From contig JAZNFO010000058.1 of the NCBI GenBank assembly GCA_045575975.1, positions 1 to 15,479 of the forward strand: a stretch of DNA of 15,479 nucleotides, written 5' to 3'. This document shows positions 1-7,804 of the stretch, one piece after another. Both the position numbers and the translations under genes were made by a program. Every line of letters starts with the position of its first letter. Position 1 is the first letter of the stretch. This stretch comes from RGIG8709 sp045575975. Its GTDB lineage: Bacteria > Bacillota > Clostridia > Monoglobales > Monoglobaceae. The notes below the pieces were generated by a model. That model saw only the letters and a program-made list of their open reading frames with translations. It was not told the DNA's origin and searched no databases.

Positions 1-201
1 TTCAGATTTATTTTCATTTAGAATAATTTTTATTTTATCCGCAAGCGACTCGTTAATCTTTCTTAGTCTTTCTGTTACATCTTTATGTACAGTACTTTTA
101 GAAATTCCAAATTTTTTTGCTGCATCCCGTACTGTGCATTTTGTCTCTATTATGTAATTTGCAATTCTAACCGTTCTTTCCTCTATGGTATTAGTTTGCA
201 T
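1..201 (-). CDS. spoIIID: Stage III sporulation protein D, partial (C-terminus off the left edge)
   Basis: The first 67 codons of a small DNA-binding regulator are present; the gene runs off the window, and the family is about 80-95 residues. The translation has the family hallmark IEERTVRIANYIIET, then KKFGISKSTVHKDVTERL (about residues 29-46), the recognition helix of the helix-turn-helix. It matches my memory of the B. subtilis SpoIIID core closely. Known role: a mother-cell transcription factor made under sigma-E that activates or represses many mother-cell sporulation genes and helps the switch to sigma-K. The start at 199-201 is ATG, with AGGAGT at 208-213 at good spacing. It lies 84 bases downstream of spoIIE on the same strand. 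No convincing terminator separates the two, so readthrough from spoIIE is possible, though the two genes are normally expressed in different phases and compartments. Confidence 0.95.
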   Translation of the reverse strand, partial: MQTNTIEERTVRIANYIIETKCTVRDAAKKFGISKSTVHKDVTERLRKINESLADKIKIILNENKSE

Positions 202-285
202 TATATCACTCCTATAATATTAATACACTAATAACATATGAATATTTTTTATTATTTAGTACGGTTAAAAATTTTGCACATCTTT

Positions 286-2646
286 TTATATTTTTTCACA
301 CATTTTTATTGAAATTACTGTCATATCATCTGATATTTCACCACCATTTAATGACACAGCCCGGCTTAATATCTTTTTTGCCATAACCTCCGCATTTTCT
401 TTTGGATTTTCTCTTTCAATAAATTCTTTAATCCACCTGTCATCATAATTTTTTGATTCTATTCCGTCAGTTATCATAAAGATAGTTGTTTCATCTTTAA
501 CCTTAACAGAAAAAGTTTCAGGCTCCGCCTCGGCTATAAGTCCCGCAGGAAGAGATGATGCTTTTACAGTTTCAACACGATTATTACATTTTATATAGCT
601 CGGTTCTGCTCCTGTTTTCACAAATTCCACCTCTCCTGTATATAAATCAATAATACATATATCTATGGTTGCAGACACCTGATTTTCTGATTTCATAATC
701 ATAATAGAATTTATAAGTTTAATAGCAATCTTATTATTAAACCCTGCAGACAAAAACCTGTTTAAAAGTTCAACAATAACCTTGCTGTCCTGATATGCAT
801 TATCTCCTGTTCCCATTCCATCAGACAGTATAACAACATACTTTCCGCAATTTAGCCTGAAAAATCTGTAATTATCACCGCTTTTTTCAGAAAAAGCACA
901 GGCAGCAATTCCAGGTTCTATCACAAATCTTTCTCTTTCTCTTATATTCAGGAGCTCATAATTTCCCCCACTCAATATCTGAGAACTAAGTTTCATATTT
1001 CTTCCACATTCAATTGCTATTACATCCTGTATTTCTTTTTTTACTCCCTTTTTAAGATATGATGACTTAATTATAATATCTACATTAATTTTACCGTCTA
1101 AATCGCAAAACATATCAAGACTTTTTATTTTGAATCCTCTTTTTTTAAGTTCACATCTGAGTCGTGCAGCAGAAGGCAATAAAACATTATTATCTGCTAT
1201 TTCTTCAACTATTCCGTCCATAACCTGTGAAACTCCGGAAAGCTGTTGTCCCACCAGCGCTCTGTTTTCAACAAGTTTATTTTTCCATATTCGTTTCACA
1301 TTATATATATCATATTGTCTTGAAAGTTCATCCAAAAGTTTATCAAGGTTTGGGCAATTATATTGCAAAACTCCGTCAACATATTCTTTTTTCAAAACGC
1401 CTTCCTTCTCTATTTTTTCAATAAGAGAAAAAAGCGCTCTATAAGTCGCATTAAAATTTTTATCCCAACAAAAAGAAGATTTTTTACAACTTCTGCAAAT
1501 CTTATCTGCAACATAATCAAACATTGCACCAAGATCCGAAAATCCATCATCCTTTTGTCTTTCCGAAAGATTTTCAAGTGCCATAGACATTTCACTGAAA
1601 CTTTCTGAAACCGCCTTTAATCTGAGTTTTAGATTTTCTACTAATTTAAGCATATCTTCTTTTTTAAACGAACTTTGTTCAAAGCAATGTTTTATATTTC
1701 CTATAACTCTTTCCGGAACAAAATAAAATATAGCAGATGCAAATAAAACTTCAAAAATCTTTAACATAGGTTCTATAGCATTATTTGTATATACAACTAA
1801 AACTGTATTTGCAAGTATTAATCCCGCAACGCCTCCACCCTTACCAAATTTTGAAAAAATGCCGCTTAAAAATCCACAAAAACCAAATGAACCTATCATA
1901 GGCAGAAAATAATCTGTTTCTATTCCGCATATAAGACCGACAACCAGCCCGCAAACAGCAGAAATTGCAGCATTGGTGCTGATTCCCGCAACAAGAACAA
2001 TAGTTGCAGCAAGAACATTCATAAGAGAGACAAGATTTCCAATGTAAACAGATTTAAATCCCAATAAAACAAAACCCACTACCGTGTAAAATGAGATAAG
2101 CTCGTTTATCTTCAATCCTTTTAAAAAATCCTTATTCCCAAAGTCAATCCTATTAAATTTATCCATTACGACTATACAGACACCAGCAATAATAAGTTCA
2201 ACCATAAGTAAGATAACAGAATATACAGTTATACCCTGCCAATAAAGAACTGTCATACCCGTTACAAAAAGAGAAACCAATGCCGCACCAATTGATGCCG
2301 GCAAAGAAATTTTTATACCTTTTTCAAGCACAAACAGAATAGATATATACATAAGTTCTGCCCCTATATACTTTGCTGATAAAATTTTGCTGTCCAGAAA
2401 ACAACTGCCTGCTGCAACCATAAAAAAAGTAAACAAAGCTTTTTTGCTCATTTTTCTTTCTATAGTCATAAACACAAGTCCAAGTGGTGCAAAATTTCCA
2501 TAAGGCATGGCAAGTGCAAGAATAAAGCCCAAAAGTCTATATAAAACAAAACTCTTAATCCTATATATAATATCTTTTTTTATAAAATTTCTATATTTCT
2601 TTTTCTCCTCAGTTTTCACATATGTATTAATAACAGGCTCAGTCAT
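286..2646 (-). CDS. spoIIE: Stage II sporulation protein E, PP2C-type phosphatase
   Basis: A membrane-bound serine phosphatase that dephosphorylates the anti-anti-sigma factor SpoIIAA and so activates sigma-F in the forespore; in B. subtilis it also acts with FtsZ at the polar septum. The 786-residue protein has the family's layout: an N-terminal hydrophobic block of roughly ten membrane segments (about residues 30-312), a central regulatory and oligomerisation region (about 320-570), and a C-terminal PP2C domain. PP2C metal-site motifs are visible: SGD (589-591), LSDGMGTG (607-614), ITDG (725-728) and SDDMTV (772-777). A CxxC-x5-C cluster lies at residues 384, 387 and 393. The start chosen is the ATG at 2644-2646, with AAAGGAG just upstream (2654-2660). 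A TTG 30 bases upstream gives a longer frame but lacks a ribosome binding site. The gene appears monocistronic or grouped with spoIIID and is preceded by a terminator and its own promoter region. Confidence 0.97.
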   Translation of the reverse strand: MTEPVINTYVKTEEKKKYRNFIKKDIIYRIKSFVLYRLLGFILALAMPYGNFAPLGLVFMTIERKMSKKALFTFFMVAAGSCFLDSKILSAKYIGAELMYISILFVLEKGIKISLPASIGAALVSLFVTGMTVLYWQGITVYSVILLMVELIIAGVCIVVMDKFNRIDFGNKDFLKGLKINELISFYTVVGFVLLGFKSVYIGNLVSLMNVLAATIVLVAGISTNAAISAVCGLVVGLICGIETDYFLPMIGSFGFCGFLSGIFSKFGKGGGVAGLILANTVLVVYTNNAIEPMLKIFEVLFASAIFYFVPERVIGNIKHCFEQSSFKKEDMLKLVENLKLRLKAVSESFSEMSMALENLSERQKDDGFSDLGAMFDYVADKICRSCKKSSFCWDKNFNATYRALFSLIEKIEKEGVLKKEYVDGVLQYNCPNLDKLLDELSRQYDIYNVKRIWKNKLVENRALVGQQLSGVSQVMDGIVEEIADNNVLLPSAARLRCELKKRGFKIKSLDMFCDLDGKINVDIIIKSSYLKKGVKKEIQDVIAIECGRNMKLSSQILSGGNYELLNIRERERFVIEPGIAACAFSEKSGDNYRFFRLNCGKYVVILSDGMGTGDNAYQDSKVIVELLNRFLSAGFNNKIAIKLINSIMIMKSENQVSATIDICIIDLYTGEVEFVKTGAEPSYIKCNNRVETVKASSLPAGLIAEAEPETFSVKVKDETTIFMITDGIESKNYDDRWIKEFIERENPKENAEVMAKKILSRAVSLNGGEISDDMTVISIKMCEKI

Positions 2647-2702
2647 AATTTTTCTCCTTTGTTTATGTAAAATCAAAACACTAATGCGTTTTACAGGATA
2701 TA

Positions 2703-2735
2703 ATTATAACTTTTTAAATAAAAAAAAGCTGTCAT
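2703..2735 (-). promoter_or_regulatory. Candidate spoIIE promoter with 21-bp spacer
   Basis: On the minus strand, ATGACA (2730-2735) and a perfect TATAAT (2703-2708) are separated by 21 bases. Normal sigma-A spacing is 17, but Spo0A-dependent promoters such as B. subtilis spoIIE and spoIIG are known for 21-22 bp spacing, so the wide gap is meaningful here. The -35 element falls inside the terminator hairpin of the upstream operon. The region is AT-rich, so TATAAT alone could be chance. Confidence 0.45.
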
Positions 2736-2751
2736 AATATGGCAGCTTTTT
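2719..2751 (-). terminator. Rho-independent terminator of the recJ-to-acyltransferase operon
   Basis: An inverted repeat has arms at 2723-2733 and 2741-2751 (AAAAAGCTG and its complement plus a G-U and a G-C pair) with a 7-base loop. On the minus strand the stem is followed by a run of about eight T. It lies 40 bases past the acyltransferase stop and just upstream of spoIIE, so it isolates spoIIE from the upstream operon. On the plus strand the T run is shorter. Confidence 0.8.
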
Positions 2752-2770
2752 AATTGTATTTTTGGTAAGT

Positions 2771-2779
2771 TTTGTCAAT
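2771..2779 (+). promoter_or_regulatory. Candidate Spo0A box upstream of spoIIE
   Basis: TTTGTCAAT matches the Spo0A box TTTGTCRAA at 8 of 9 positions. It is centred about 75-80 bases upstream of the predicted spoIIE transcription start, where a distal Spo0A site lies in B. subtilis spoIIG. The partial match TGTCATA overlapping the -35 region (the minus-strand ATGACA read the other way) could be a weak proximal site. In AT-rich DNA such matches occur by chance, so this is an inference from position and context. Confidence 0.35.
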
Positions 2780-2790
2780 TATTTACACTT

Positions 2791-3798
2791 TTAAGAAGAT
2801 ATTAGACTAATATGCTTTTTATATATAATACAGAAACTAAGACTTAATATATATACGAACGAAAATCTGAAAACATATGCATCAATCACACCAAAGTCTT
2901 TAAATTTCAAAAGTATATCATTTGCTATATGAACAAATAAAATATGCACAAGATAGATTTCATAGCTTGCATTATTAATCGCTTTTATAATTACATTTTC
3001 TGATATATTATTTTCCTTAACAAAAAGCGAAACAAGATAGAAAAATAAAACAGATATTACACAATGCAGGAGATGAACTGTCTCAATAAGCTTTGCACAC
3101 AACCCAACCTTTCCCGTGAAAGAAAAATATAAAAGGGTTGTGTCACCGGCAAAAAATACTAAAAACAAAATAAATATTATATTTTGCTTATCCCTAATAA
3201 ACCTGATGAATTTTTCATAATTCATTCCACAAAAACATCCCATAAGCCAATAAAATATATATGATGTAAAAATTCTATCGTTATATAAAAAACCCGAAAA
3301 CCTTGTTGAAAAGATTATATTCATAATAAGAGCCACGGGCAAAACATATATTGCTTTTAATCTTGTTACCGCTCTCCATAAGGGAAGTAGAAGATAAAAC
3401 TGGACGATAATAACAACAAAATATAGATGACATTCGACATTTCCGTTTATAAAGAAAGTAAATAATTCTTTGATATTAAATATGTAATATCCTCTATGGG
3501 ATTCATATGCGTAATAAAGTATTGTAAAAAATATGTATGGAACAACGATTTTTTTAAACCTTAAAATATAATATTTTTTCAAGTTTAATTTTTCGGGCAT
3601 ATTAAGAAAAAGTTTAAGTCCGCTTAAAAAAATAAAACCATACACAGCCACTCCGCATAATTTCTGCAGAGAAAATAAAAACTTCATCACTATAGAATCT
3701 GCCGGCAAATAAGATATCGGATATGAGGTTACATGAATAAAAATAACCATCAAACAGAACAAAACATTCAAAAAAGATATTTCTATCTTTTTATTCAT
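2791..3798 (-). CDS. Acyltransferase family 3 integral membrane protein
   Basis: A 335-residue, strongly hydrophobic protein with about ten membrane segments. Its N-terminus, with FIHVTSYP (about residues 20-27, carrying the family's conserved His) and then VAVYGFIFLSGLKLFL, is typical of acyltransferase-3 (OafA/NodX-like) proteins. A C-terminal segment, SYEIYLVHILFVHIA, also fits. The family transfers acetyl or other acyl groups to sugars of cell-surface polymers or exported molecules; the substrate here cannot be read from the sequence. There is no C-terminal SGNH domain, so it is the membrane-only form. The ATG at 3796-3798 has a strong GGAGG ribosome binding site and starts 17 bases after hemZ, so it is probably the last gene of the recJ operon. 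hisS and aspS often follow hemZ in Clostridia; this gene sits in that place instead. Confidence 0.85.
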   Translation of the reverse strand: MNKKIEISFLNVLFCLMVIFIHVTSYPISYLPADSIVMKFLFSLQKLCGVAVYGFIFLSGLKLFLNMPEKLNLKKYYILRFKKIVVPYIFFTILYYAYESHRGYYIFNIKELFTFFINGNVECHLYFVVIIVQFYLLLPLWRAVTRLKAIYVLPVALIMNIIFSTRFSGFLYNDRIFTSYIFYWLMGCFCGMNYEKFIRFIRDKQNIIFILFLVFFAGDTTLLYFSFTGKVGLCAKLIETVHLLHCVISVLFFYLVSLFVKENNISENVIIKAINNASYEIYLVHILFVHIANDILLKFKDFGVIDAYVFRFSFVYILSLSFCIIYKKHISLISS

Positions 3799-3815
3799 AT
3801 AATCCCCTCCTTTTT

Positions 3816-4991
3816 TTAATACAAATCCCCGTTTCTTAAAACATCTTTTCTTTTAAGCATCTCGTCAATTCTTTCAATATATTCTTTAGGCTCTTTCACA
3901 TTAAATATTCTTTCTATGCGGTCACAACTTCTGTTTACAGTTTTTGTTACACCACCGCAACCCATTGAAATTATAGTTTGAATTTCTTCCATAATATAAA
4001 TATTATATAGACTTTCAAACCCGGGTTTGGAATAACCTATGTTTTCAAGATTTCCTATCATTTGTTTTTGTCTGTATAAATAATAAGGCTCTTTTCCACA
4101 TTTATCCAAAAAATCCTTTGAAAACTCTACCATAGAAGAAACTATATCTCCGTTTGAAAGATCATATTCAGAAAGTGTTTCTTTAAGTCTTGAAGAACGC
4201 TTTATACACATTGTATGAACTGTCGTGTTTTCAGGAGAAAGCTTTTCAACTTCTTCCAAGGTATATCGAAAATCTTCAAAAGTCTCACCGGGAAGCCCCG
4301 CTATAACATCCATATTTATAATTTTAATGCCCACATCTCTTGCAAGATTATACGCCAAAATAATATCATCAGGTGTGTGATTTCTTCCTATTGCCCTGAG
4401 TGTTTTTAAATTCATAGATTGTGGGTTTATACTTATTCTGTCTATATTGTATTTTTTGATAACTTCCAGTTTTTCTTTCGTTATTGTGTCAGGACGCCCT
4501 GCCTCTACAGTAAATTCCTTTATCTGGGACAAATCAAAGGAAGAAAAAAGCTTTTCAAATATTTCTTCAAGTTGTTTTGCACTTAGTGTTGTTGGTGTTC
4601 CTCCGCCTATATAAACAGTCTCAATTCTGTTCTTATTATCCTTAATAATGTCAGCTGTGTAATCAATTTCTTTTTTCAGACATTCAATATAGCCTTCAAT
4701 ATATTGTTTTGAGCTCTTAACACTGTTACTGATAAAAGAGCAATACAGACATCTTGTAGGGCAAAACGGTATACCAATATAGAGACTTACCCCGTCCTGA
4801 AACATATCTTTTGTTAAAAATATTTCTTTTTTAGCAAGACCAAGTGCAAGACCTGCCCTATCAGCAGAAGTCTTGCACTCATCAACAAAATATTTTAAAA
4901 CTTCCTCTTCGGTTTTTCCTTCTGTTAAAAGTTTTGTTGCAATTTTAACCGGACGAATTCCGGTCAAAATTCCCCACGGATTAATACTCAT
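3816..4991 (-). CDS. hemZ: HemZ-type oxygen-independent coproporphyrinogen dehydrogenase-like radical SAM protein, N-terminally short
   Basis: A radical SAM enzyme of the HemN/HemZ group. The CPTRCLYC motif (Cys77, 81, 84) binds the 4Fe-4S cluster, and VYIGGGTPTTL (about 126-136) is the glycine-rich SAM-binding stretch. The HemZ mark NPWGILTGIRPVKI lies right at the N-terminus (residues 4-17). HemZ proteins are usually about 450-500 residues with roughly 100 residues before that motif; this one has 391. The frame upstream of the ATG contains no ATG, GTG or TTG before a TGA, so the short form is not a mis-called start. Known or assumed role: oxidation of coproporphyrinogen III in haem synthesis, although many clostridial HemZ proteins lack the rest of that pathway and their substrate is uncertain. 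The start overlaps the previous stop by 4 bases (ATGA), implying translational coupling. Confidence 0.92.
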   Translation of the reverse strand: MSINPWGILTGIRPVKIATKLLTEGKTEEEVLKYFVDECKTSADRAGLALGLAKKEIFLTKDMFQDGVSLYIGIPFCPTRCLYCSFISNSVKSSKQYIEGYIECLKKEIDYTADIIKDNKNRIETVYIGGGTPTTLSAKQLEEIFEKLFSSFDLSQIKEFTVEAGRPDTITKEKLEVIKKYNIDRISINPQSMNLKTLRAIGRNHTPDDIILAYNLARDVGIKIINMDVIAGLPGETFEDFRYTLEEVEKLSPENTTVHTMCIKRSSRLKETLSEYDLSNGDIVSSMVEFSKDFLDKCGKEPYYLYRQKQMIGNLENIGYSKPGFESLYNIYIMEEIQTIISMGCGGVTKTVNRSCDRIERIFNVKEPKEYIERIDEMLKRKDVLRNGDLY

Positions 4992-5608
4992 AAGAAAGGA
5001 TTTTCCTCCTTTTCTCTTCCAATAGTTGTTGAAAGCCCATGTCCGGGATATACCTTTACATCATCAGCTAAAGAAAAAAGGTTGTTATATATAGAATCAA
5101 TTTCTGTATCATAATTCCCTGTTGGAAAATCACTTCTTCCTATACTCTGTTTAAAAAGAGTATCCCCTGTAAAAATCTCATTTCCGACCATATAACAAAC
5201 AGAACCTGATGTATGTCCCGGTGTATGAATAACTTTGATTTCAAAATCTCCAACCTTTATAACATCTCCGTCATAAAGAAGAACATCCGCTGAATTATTA
5301 ATATTTTCGATAAAATCATTTGAATCGGATAAATTTAAACTTCTGTCAGACAAAAATTTATTTTCGGAGTTAAAAATATATACTCTCGCACCAGTTTGTT
5401 CTCTCAATTCCATAACACCTTCAATATGGTCGAAATGGCCATGGGTTAAGAAAATAGCAGAAAGCTCACAACCACATTTTGAAATATAGTCAAGTATTTT
5501 TTCATTTGCACCACAACTATCTATTAAAATAGCCTTATTGGAATTTTCTTTAGTTAAAACATAACTGTTTGCAACGCAACTGCCATATATAAATCTTTTT
5601 ACTTTCAT
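4988..5608 (-). CDS. Metallo-beta-lactamase-fold hydrolase (glyoxalase II-like)
   Basis: A 206-residue cytosolic hydrolase. The metal-binding THGHFDH motif (His56, His58, Asp60, His61) is present, followed by HTPGHTSG (His132), FTGDTLF (Asp149) and YPGHG (His190), a complete dinuclear metal site as in YqgX and hydroxyacylglutathione-hydrolase-like proteins. The substrate is unknown; probably a small thioester or detoxification intermediate. The start is taken at the ATG 5606-5608, with TTGGAG at 5614-5619. That TTG would itself give a form 4 residues longer but lacks its own ribosome binding site. The gene follows rel by 15 bases and overlaps hemZ by 4 bases. An MBL-fold gene before hemZ is a common clostridial arrangement. 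Confidence 0.93.
   Translation of the reverse strand: MKVKRFIYGSCVANSYVLTKENSNKAILIDSCGANEKILDYISKCGCELSAIFLTHGHFDHIEGVMELREQTGARVYIFNSENKFLSDRSLNLSDSNDFIENINNSADVLLYDGDVIKVGDFEIKVIHTPGHTSGSVCYMVGNEIFTGDTLFKQSIGRSDFPTGNYDTEIDSIYNNLFSLADDVKVYPGHGLSTTIGREKEENPFL
4995..5012 (-). promoter_or_regulatory. hemZ ribosome binding site inside a small hairpin
   Basis: The Shine-Dalgarno AAGGAGG for hemZ (5005-5011) is 13 bases from the ATG, longer than usual. Its 5' part can pair with TCCTTT just downstream (arms 5007-5012 and 4995-5000, 6 bp, loop GGAAAA). Ribosomes finishing the hydrolase gene would open this hairpin, so hemZ translation probably depends on translation of the gene before it. This is inference from pairing only. 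Confidence 0.45.
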
Positions 5609-5623
5609 AAAATACTCCAATTA

Positions 5624-7804
5624 TCATTGTTTTCTTCTTACAACCGAAATAACTCCATCAACTCTTTTCAGTGTATTAATAATTTTTGAAAGCTGGTCCA
5701 TATTTTTGATTTCTAAAGTCATTTCAATTATAGCAACATTATTTTTGGCTGTTCTGGCATTAAGATTGTTAAGATAAATCTTATATTCACCAATAACAGC
5801 AACAACATCTGCAAGAAGGGATGCCCTGTCATTTGCAGTAAGTGTCATATTTACCTGGAAATCAGTTTCAACAGCATCATCCCAATGTACATTTACAAAT
5901 CTGCTTTTTTCTTCATCTGACAAACTGGACGGATTAATATTCATACAATTTGCCCTGTGAACTGCAATTCCTCTGCCTCTTGTTATATAACCAACAATTT
6001 CATCCCCTGGGACCGGTGCACAACAATGAGATAGTCTTATAAGACAGTTTTCTATTCCCTCAACAACAACACCGCTTGTGTTTGGTTTTCTTGTTTTTTT
6101 AACAATCTGCTCCGCAACAAATGGTGTTGGAGCTTCCTGAACAGGTACTTGTTTTCTGCACTCTTCCTTGAATTTAGTCAAAAACTTACCTGCATTAGAA
6201 CCGCCATAACCAAGAGTTGCATACATATCCTCTTCCGAACGAAATCCGTATTTTTTAAGAAGTGGATTTATTATATCTGAATCGGACATAAATTTCAGAG
6301 GTAGCATAGCTTTTTTCAGCTCTTTCTCCAAAATTTCTTTACCCTTTTCAACATTTTCAGTTCTGTTTTCTTTTTTAAACCACTGGTTTATTTTATTTCT
6401 CGCCTGAGAAGTTTTTGCTATCTTAAGCCAGTCAAGATTTGGTCCGTGAACGCTGTTTGAAGTTATTATTTCAATAATATCACCATTTACAAGCTTATAA
6501 TCAAGAGTGACAATCTTACCATTGATTTTTGCACCATTCATTTTATTGCCTATGGCACTGTGTATTGCATAAGCAAAGTCAATAGGCGTTGACCCTGCAG
6601 GGAGATTTACAACCTCTCCTTTAGGAGTAAACACAAAAACTTCATCGCTGAACATATCTATCTTTAATGTGTTATAAAAGTCTTCAGCATCTGTCATATC
6701 CTTTTGAATCTCAAGAAGCTGTTTAATCCAGTTCAGCTTATCATCAAGTTCGTCGTTGCCTTTTTTACCTTCTTTGTATTTCCAATGAGCAGCAATACCG
6801 TTTTCCGCAGTATTATGCATATCCCATGTTCTTATCTGTATTTCAAAACTTGTTCCGCTTGGTCCGATAAGTGTTGAATGAAGTGATTGATACATATTTG
6901 GTTTCGGCATTGCTATATAATCTTTAAATCTGCCAGGTATAGGCTTAAAAAGATCATGAACCATACCTAAAACTCCATAACAATCCGGAACATCATCAAC
7001 AATAACACGAACAGCAAATAAATCATATATTTCGTCTATTGTTTTATTCTGCATAAACATTTTTCTGTATATGCTGTAAAAATGCTTTGCTCTACCCTCA
7101 ATATGAGCTTTAATATTAAGCTCTGTAAGCCTTTTTTCTAAAATACTTATTATCTCAGAAATATATTTCTCTCTTTCATCTCTTTTTTGAGATATATTAT
7201 CAACTATTTCATAATAACCTATAGGGTCTATATATCTTAAAGACAAATCTTCAAGTTCCCACTTGATTCTAGACATACCAAGTCTGTGCGCAAGAGGAGC
7301 ATAAACCTCAAGAGTTTCGCGGGCTTTCTGTCTTTGCTTATCTTCAGGCATACTCTTCATTGTTCTCATATTATGAAGCCTGTCTGCAAGCTTTATAACT
7401 ATTACTCTTACATCCTTAGCCATAGCAAGAAACATTTTTCTTAAGCTTTCTACCTGTTGTTCCTCTTTCGTATAATACGGGATTTTACCAAGCTTTGTAA
7501 CACCTGAGACTAACAACTCTATGGTAGAACCAAATTCTCTTTTTATATCCATTTCTGTTGCATCTGTATCTTCAACAACATCATGAAGAAGGGCTGCTGC
7601 AACAGAGCTGACATCAAGTTCCATATCAGCAATAATATTGGCAACAGCAATAGGGTGAGACGAAAACGGCTCACCTGATGCACGAAATTGACCGCTGTGA
7701 CTGTTCACACATATATCATAAGCCTTTTTCAGCAGCTCAAAATCTCCCGTAGGATTATACTTTTCAATTTTTTGTTTTAAGCTTTCAAAATCCGTTTTAA
7801 CCAA
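5624..7804 (-). CDS. rel: Bifunctional (p)ppGpp synthetase/hydrolase, long RSH type
   Basis: The stringent-response enzyme: it makes ppGpp and pppGpp from GDP or GTP and ATP when uncharged tRNA sits on the ribosome, and degrades them otherwise. At 726 residues it is full length. The HD hydrolase domain has His50, the LLHDVVEDT motif (His74-Asp75) and the LADRLHNM motif (about 139-146). The synthetase domain has RFKD (292-295), the RxKD form found in bifunctional enzymes rather than the ExDD of monofunctional RelA, then YQSLH (305-309) and EIQIRT (321-326). A TGS domain follows (about 392-452), then the zinc-finger-like LSHCCAPVPGD stretch and a C-terminal ACT domain. The start is TTG (7802-7804) with GGAAGTGA five bases upstream; the next in-frame ATG would remove the first HD histidine. 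It abuts the recJ stop with no spacer and in the same frame. Confidence 0.96.
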   Translation of the reverse strand: MVKTDFESLKQKIEKYNPTGDFELLKKAYDICVNSHSGQFRASGEPFSSHPIAVANIIADMELDVSSVAAALLHDVVEDTDATEMDIKREFGSTIELLVSGVTKLGKIPYYTKEEQQVESLRKMFLAMAKDVRVIVIKLADRLHNMRTMKSMPEDKQRQKARETLEVYAPLAHRLGMSRIKWELEDLSLRYIDPIGYYEIVDNISQKRDEREKYISEIISILEKRLTELNIKAHIEGRAKHFYSIYRKMFMQNKTIDEIYDLFAVRVIVDDVPDCYGVLGMVHDLFKPIPGRFKDYIAMPKPNMYQSLHSTLIGPSGTSFEIQIRTWDMHNTAENGIAAHWKYKEGKKGNDELDDKLNWIKQLLEIQKDMTDAEDFYNTLKIDMFSDEVFVFTPKGEVVNLPAGSTPIDFAYAIHSAIGNKMNGAKINGKIVTLDYKLVNGDIIEIITSNSVHGPNLDWLKIAKTSQARNKINQWFKKENRTENVEKGKEILEKELKKAMLPLKFMSDSDIINPLLKKYGFRSEEDMYATLGYGGSNAGKFLTKFKEECRKQVPVQEAPTPFVAEQIVKKTRKPNTSGVVVEGIENCLIRLSHCCAPVPGDEIVGYITRGRGIAVHRANCMNINPSSLSDEEKSRFVNVHWDDAVETDFQVNMTLTANDRASLLADVVAVIGEYKIYLNNLNARTAKNNVAIIEMTLEIKNMDQLSKIINTLKRVDGVISVVRRKQ

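Noticed and set aside
233..270. Sigma-E promoter for spoIIID
   Set aside because: CATATGTT (233-240) resembles the -10, but no -35 lies at the proper distance, so it is not listed although sigma-E control is expected from the family.
2644..2676. Longer SpoIIE beginning at the TTG at 2674-2676
   Set aside because: The internal ATG at 2644-2646 has an ideal AAAGGAG site; the TTG has none, and the extra ten residues do not look like the family N-terminus.
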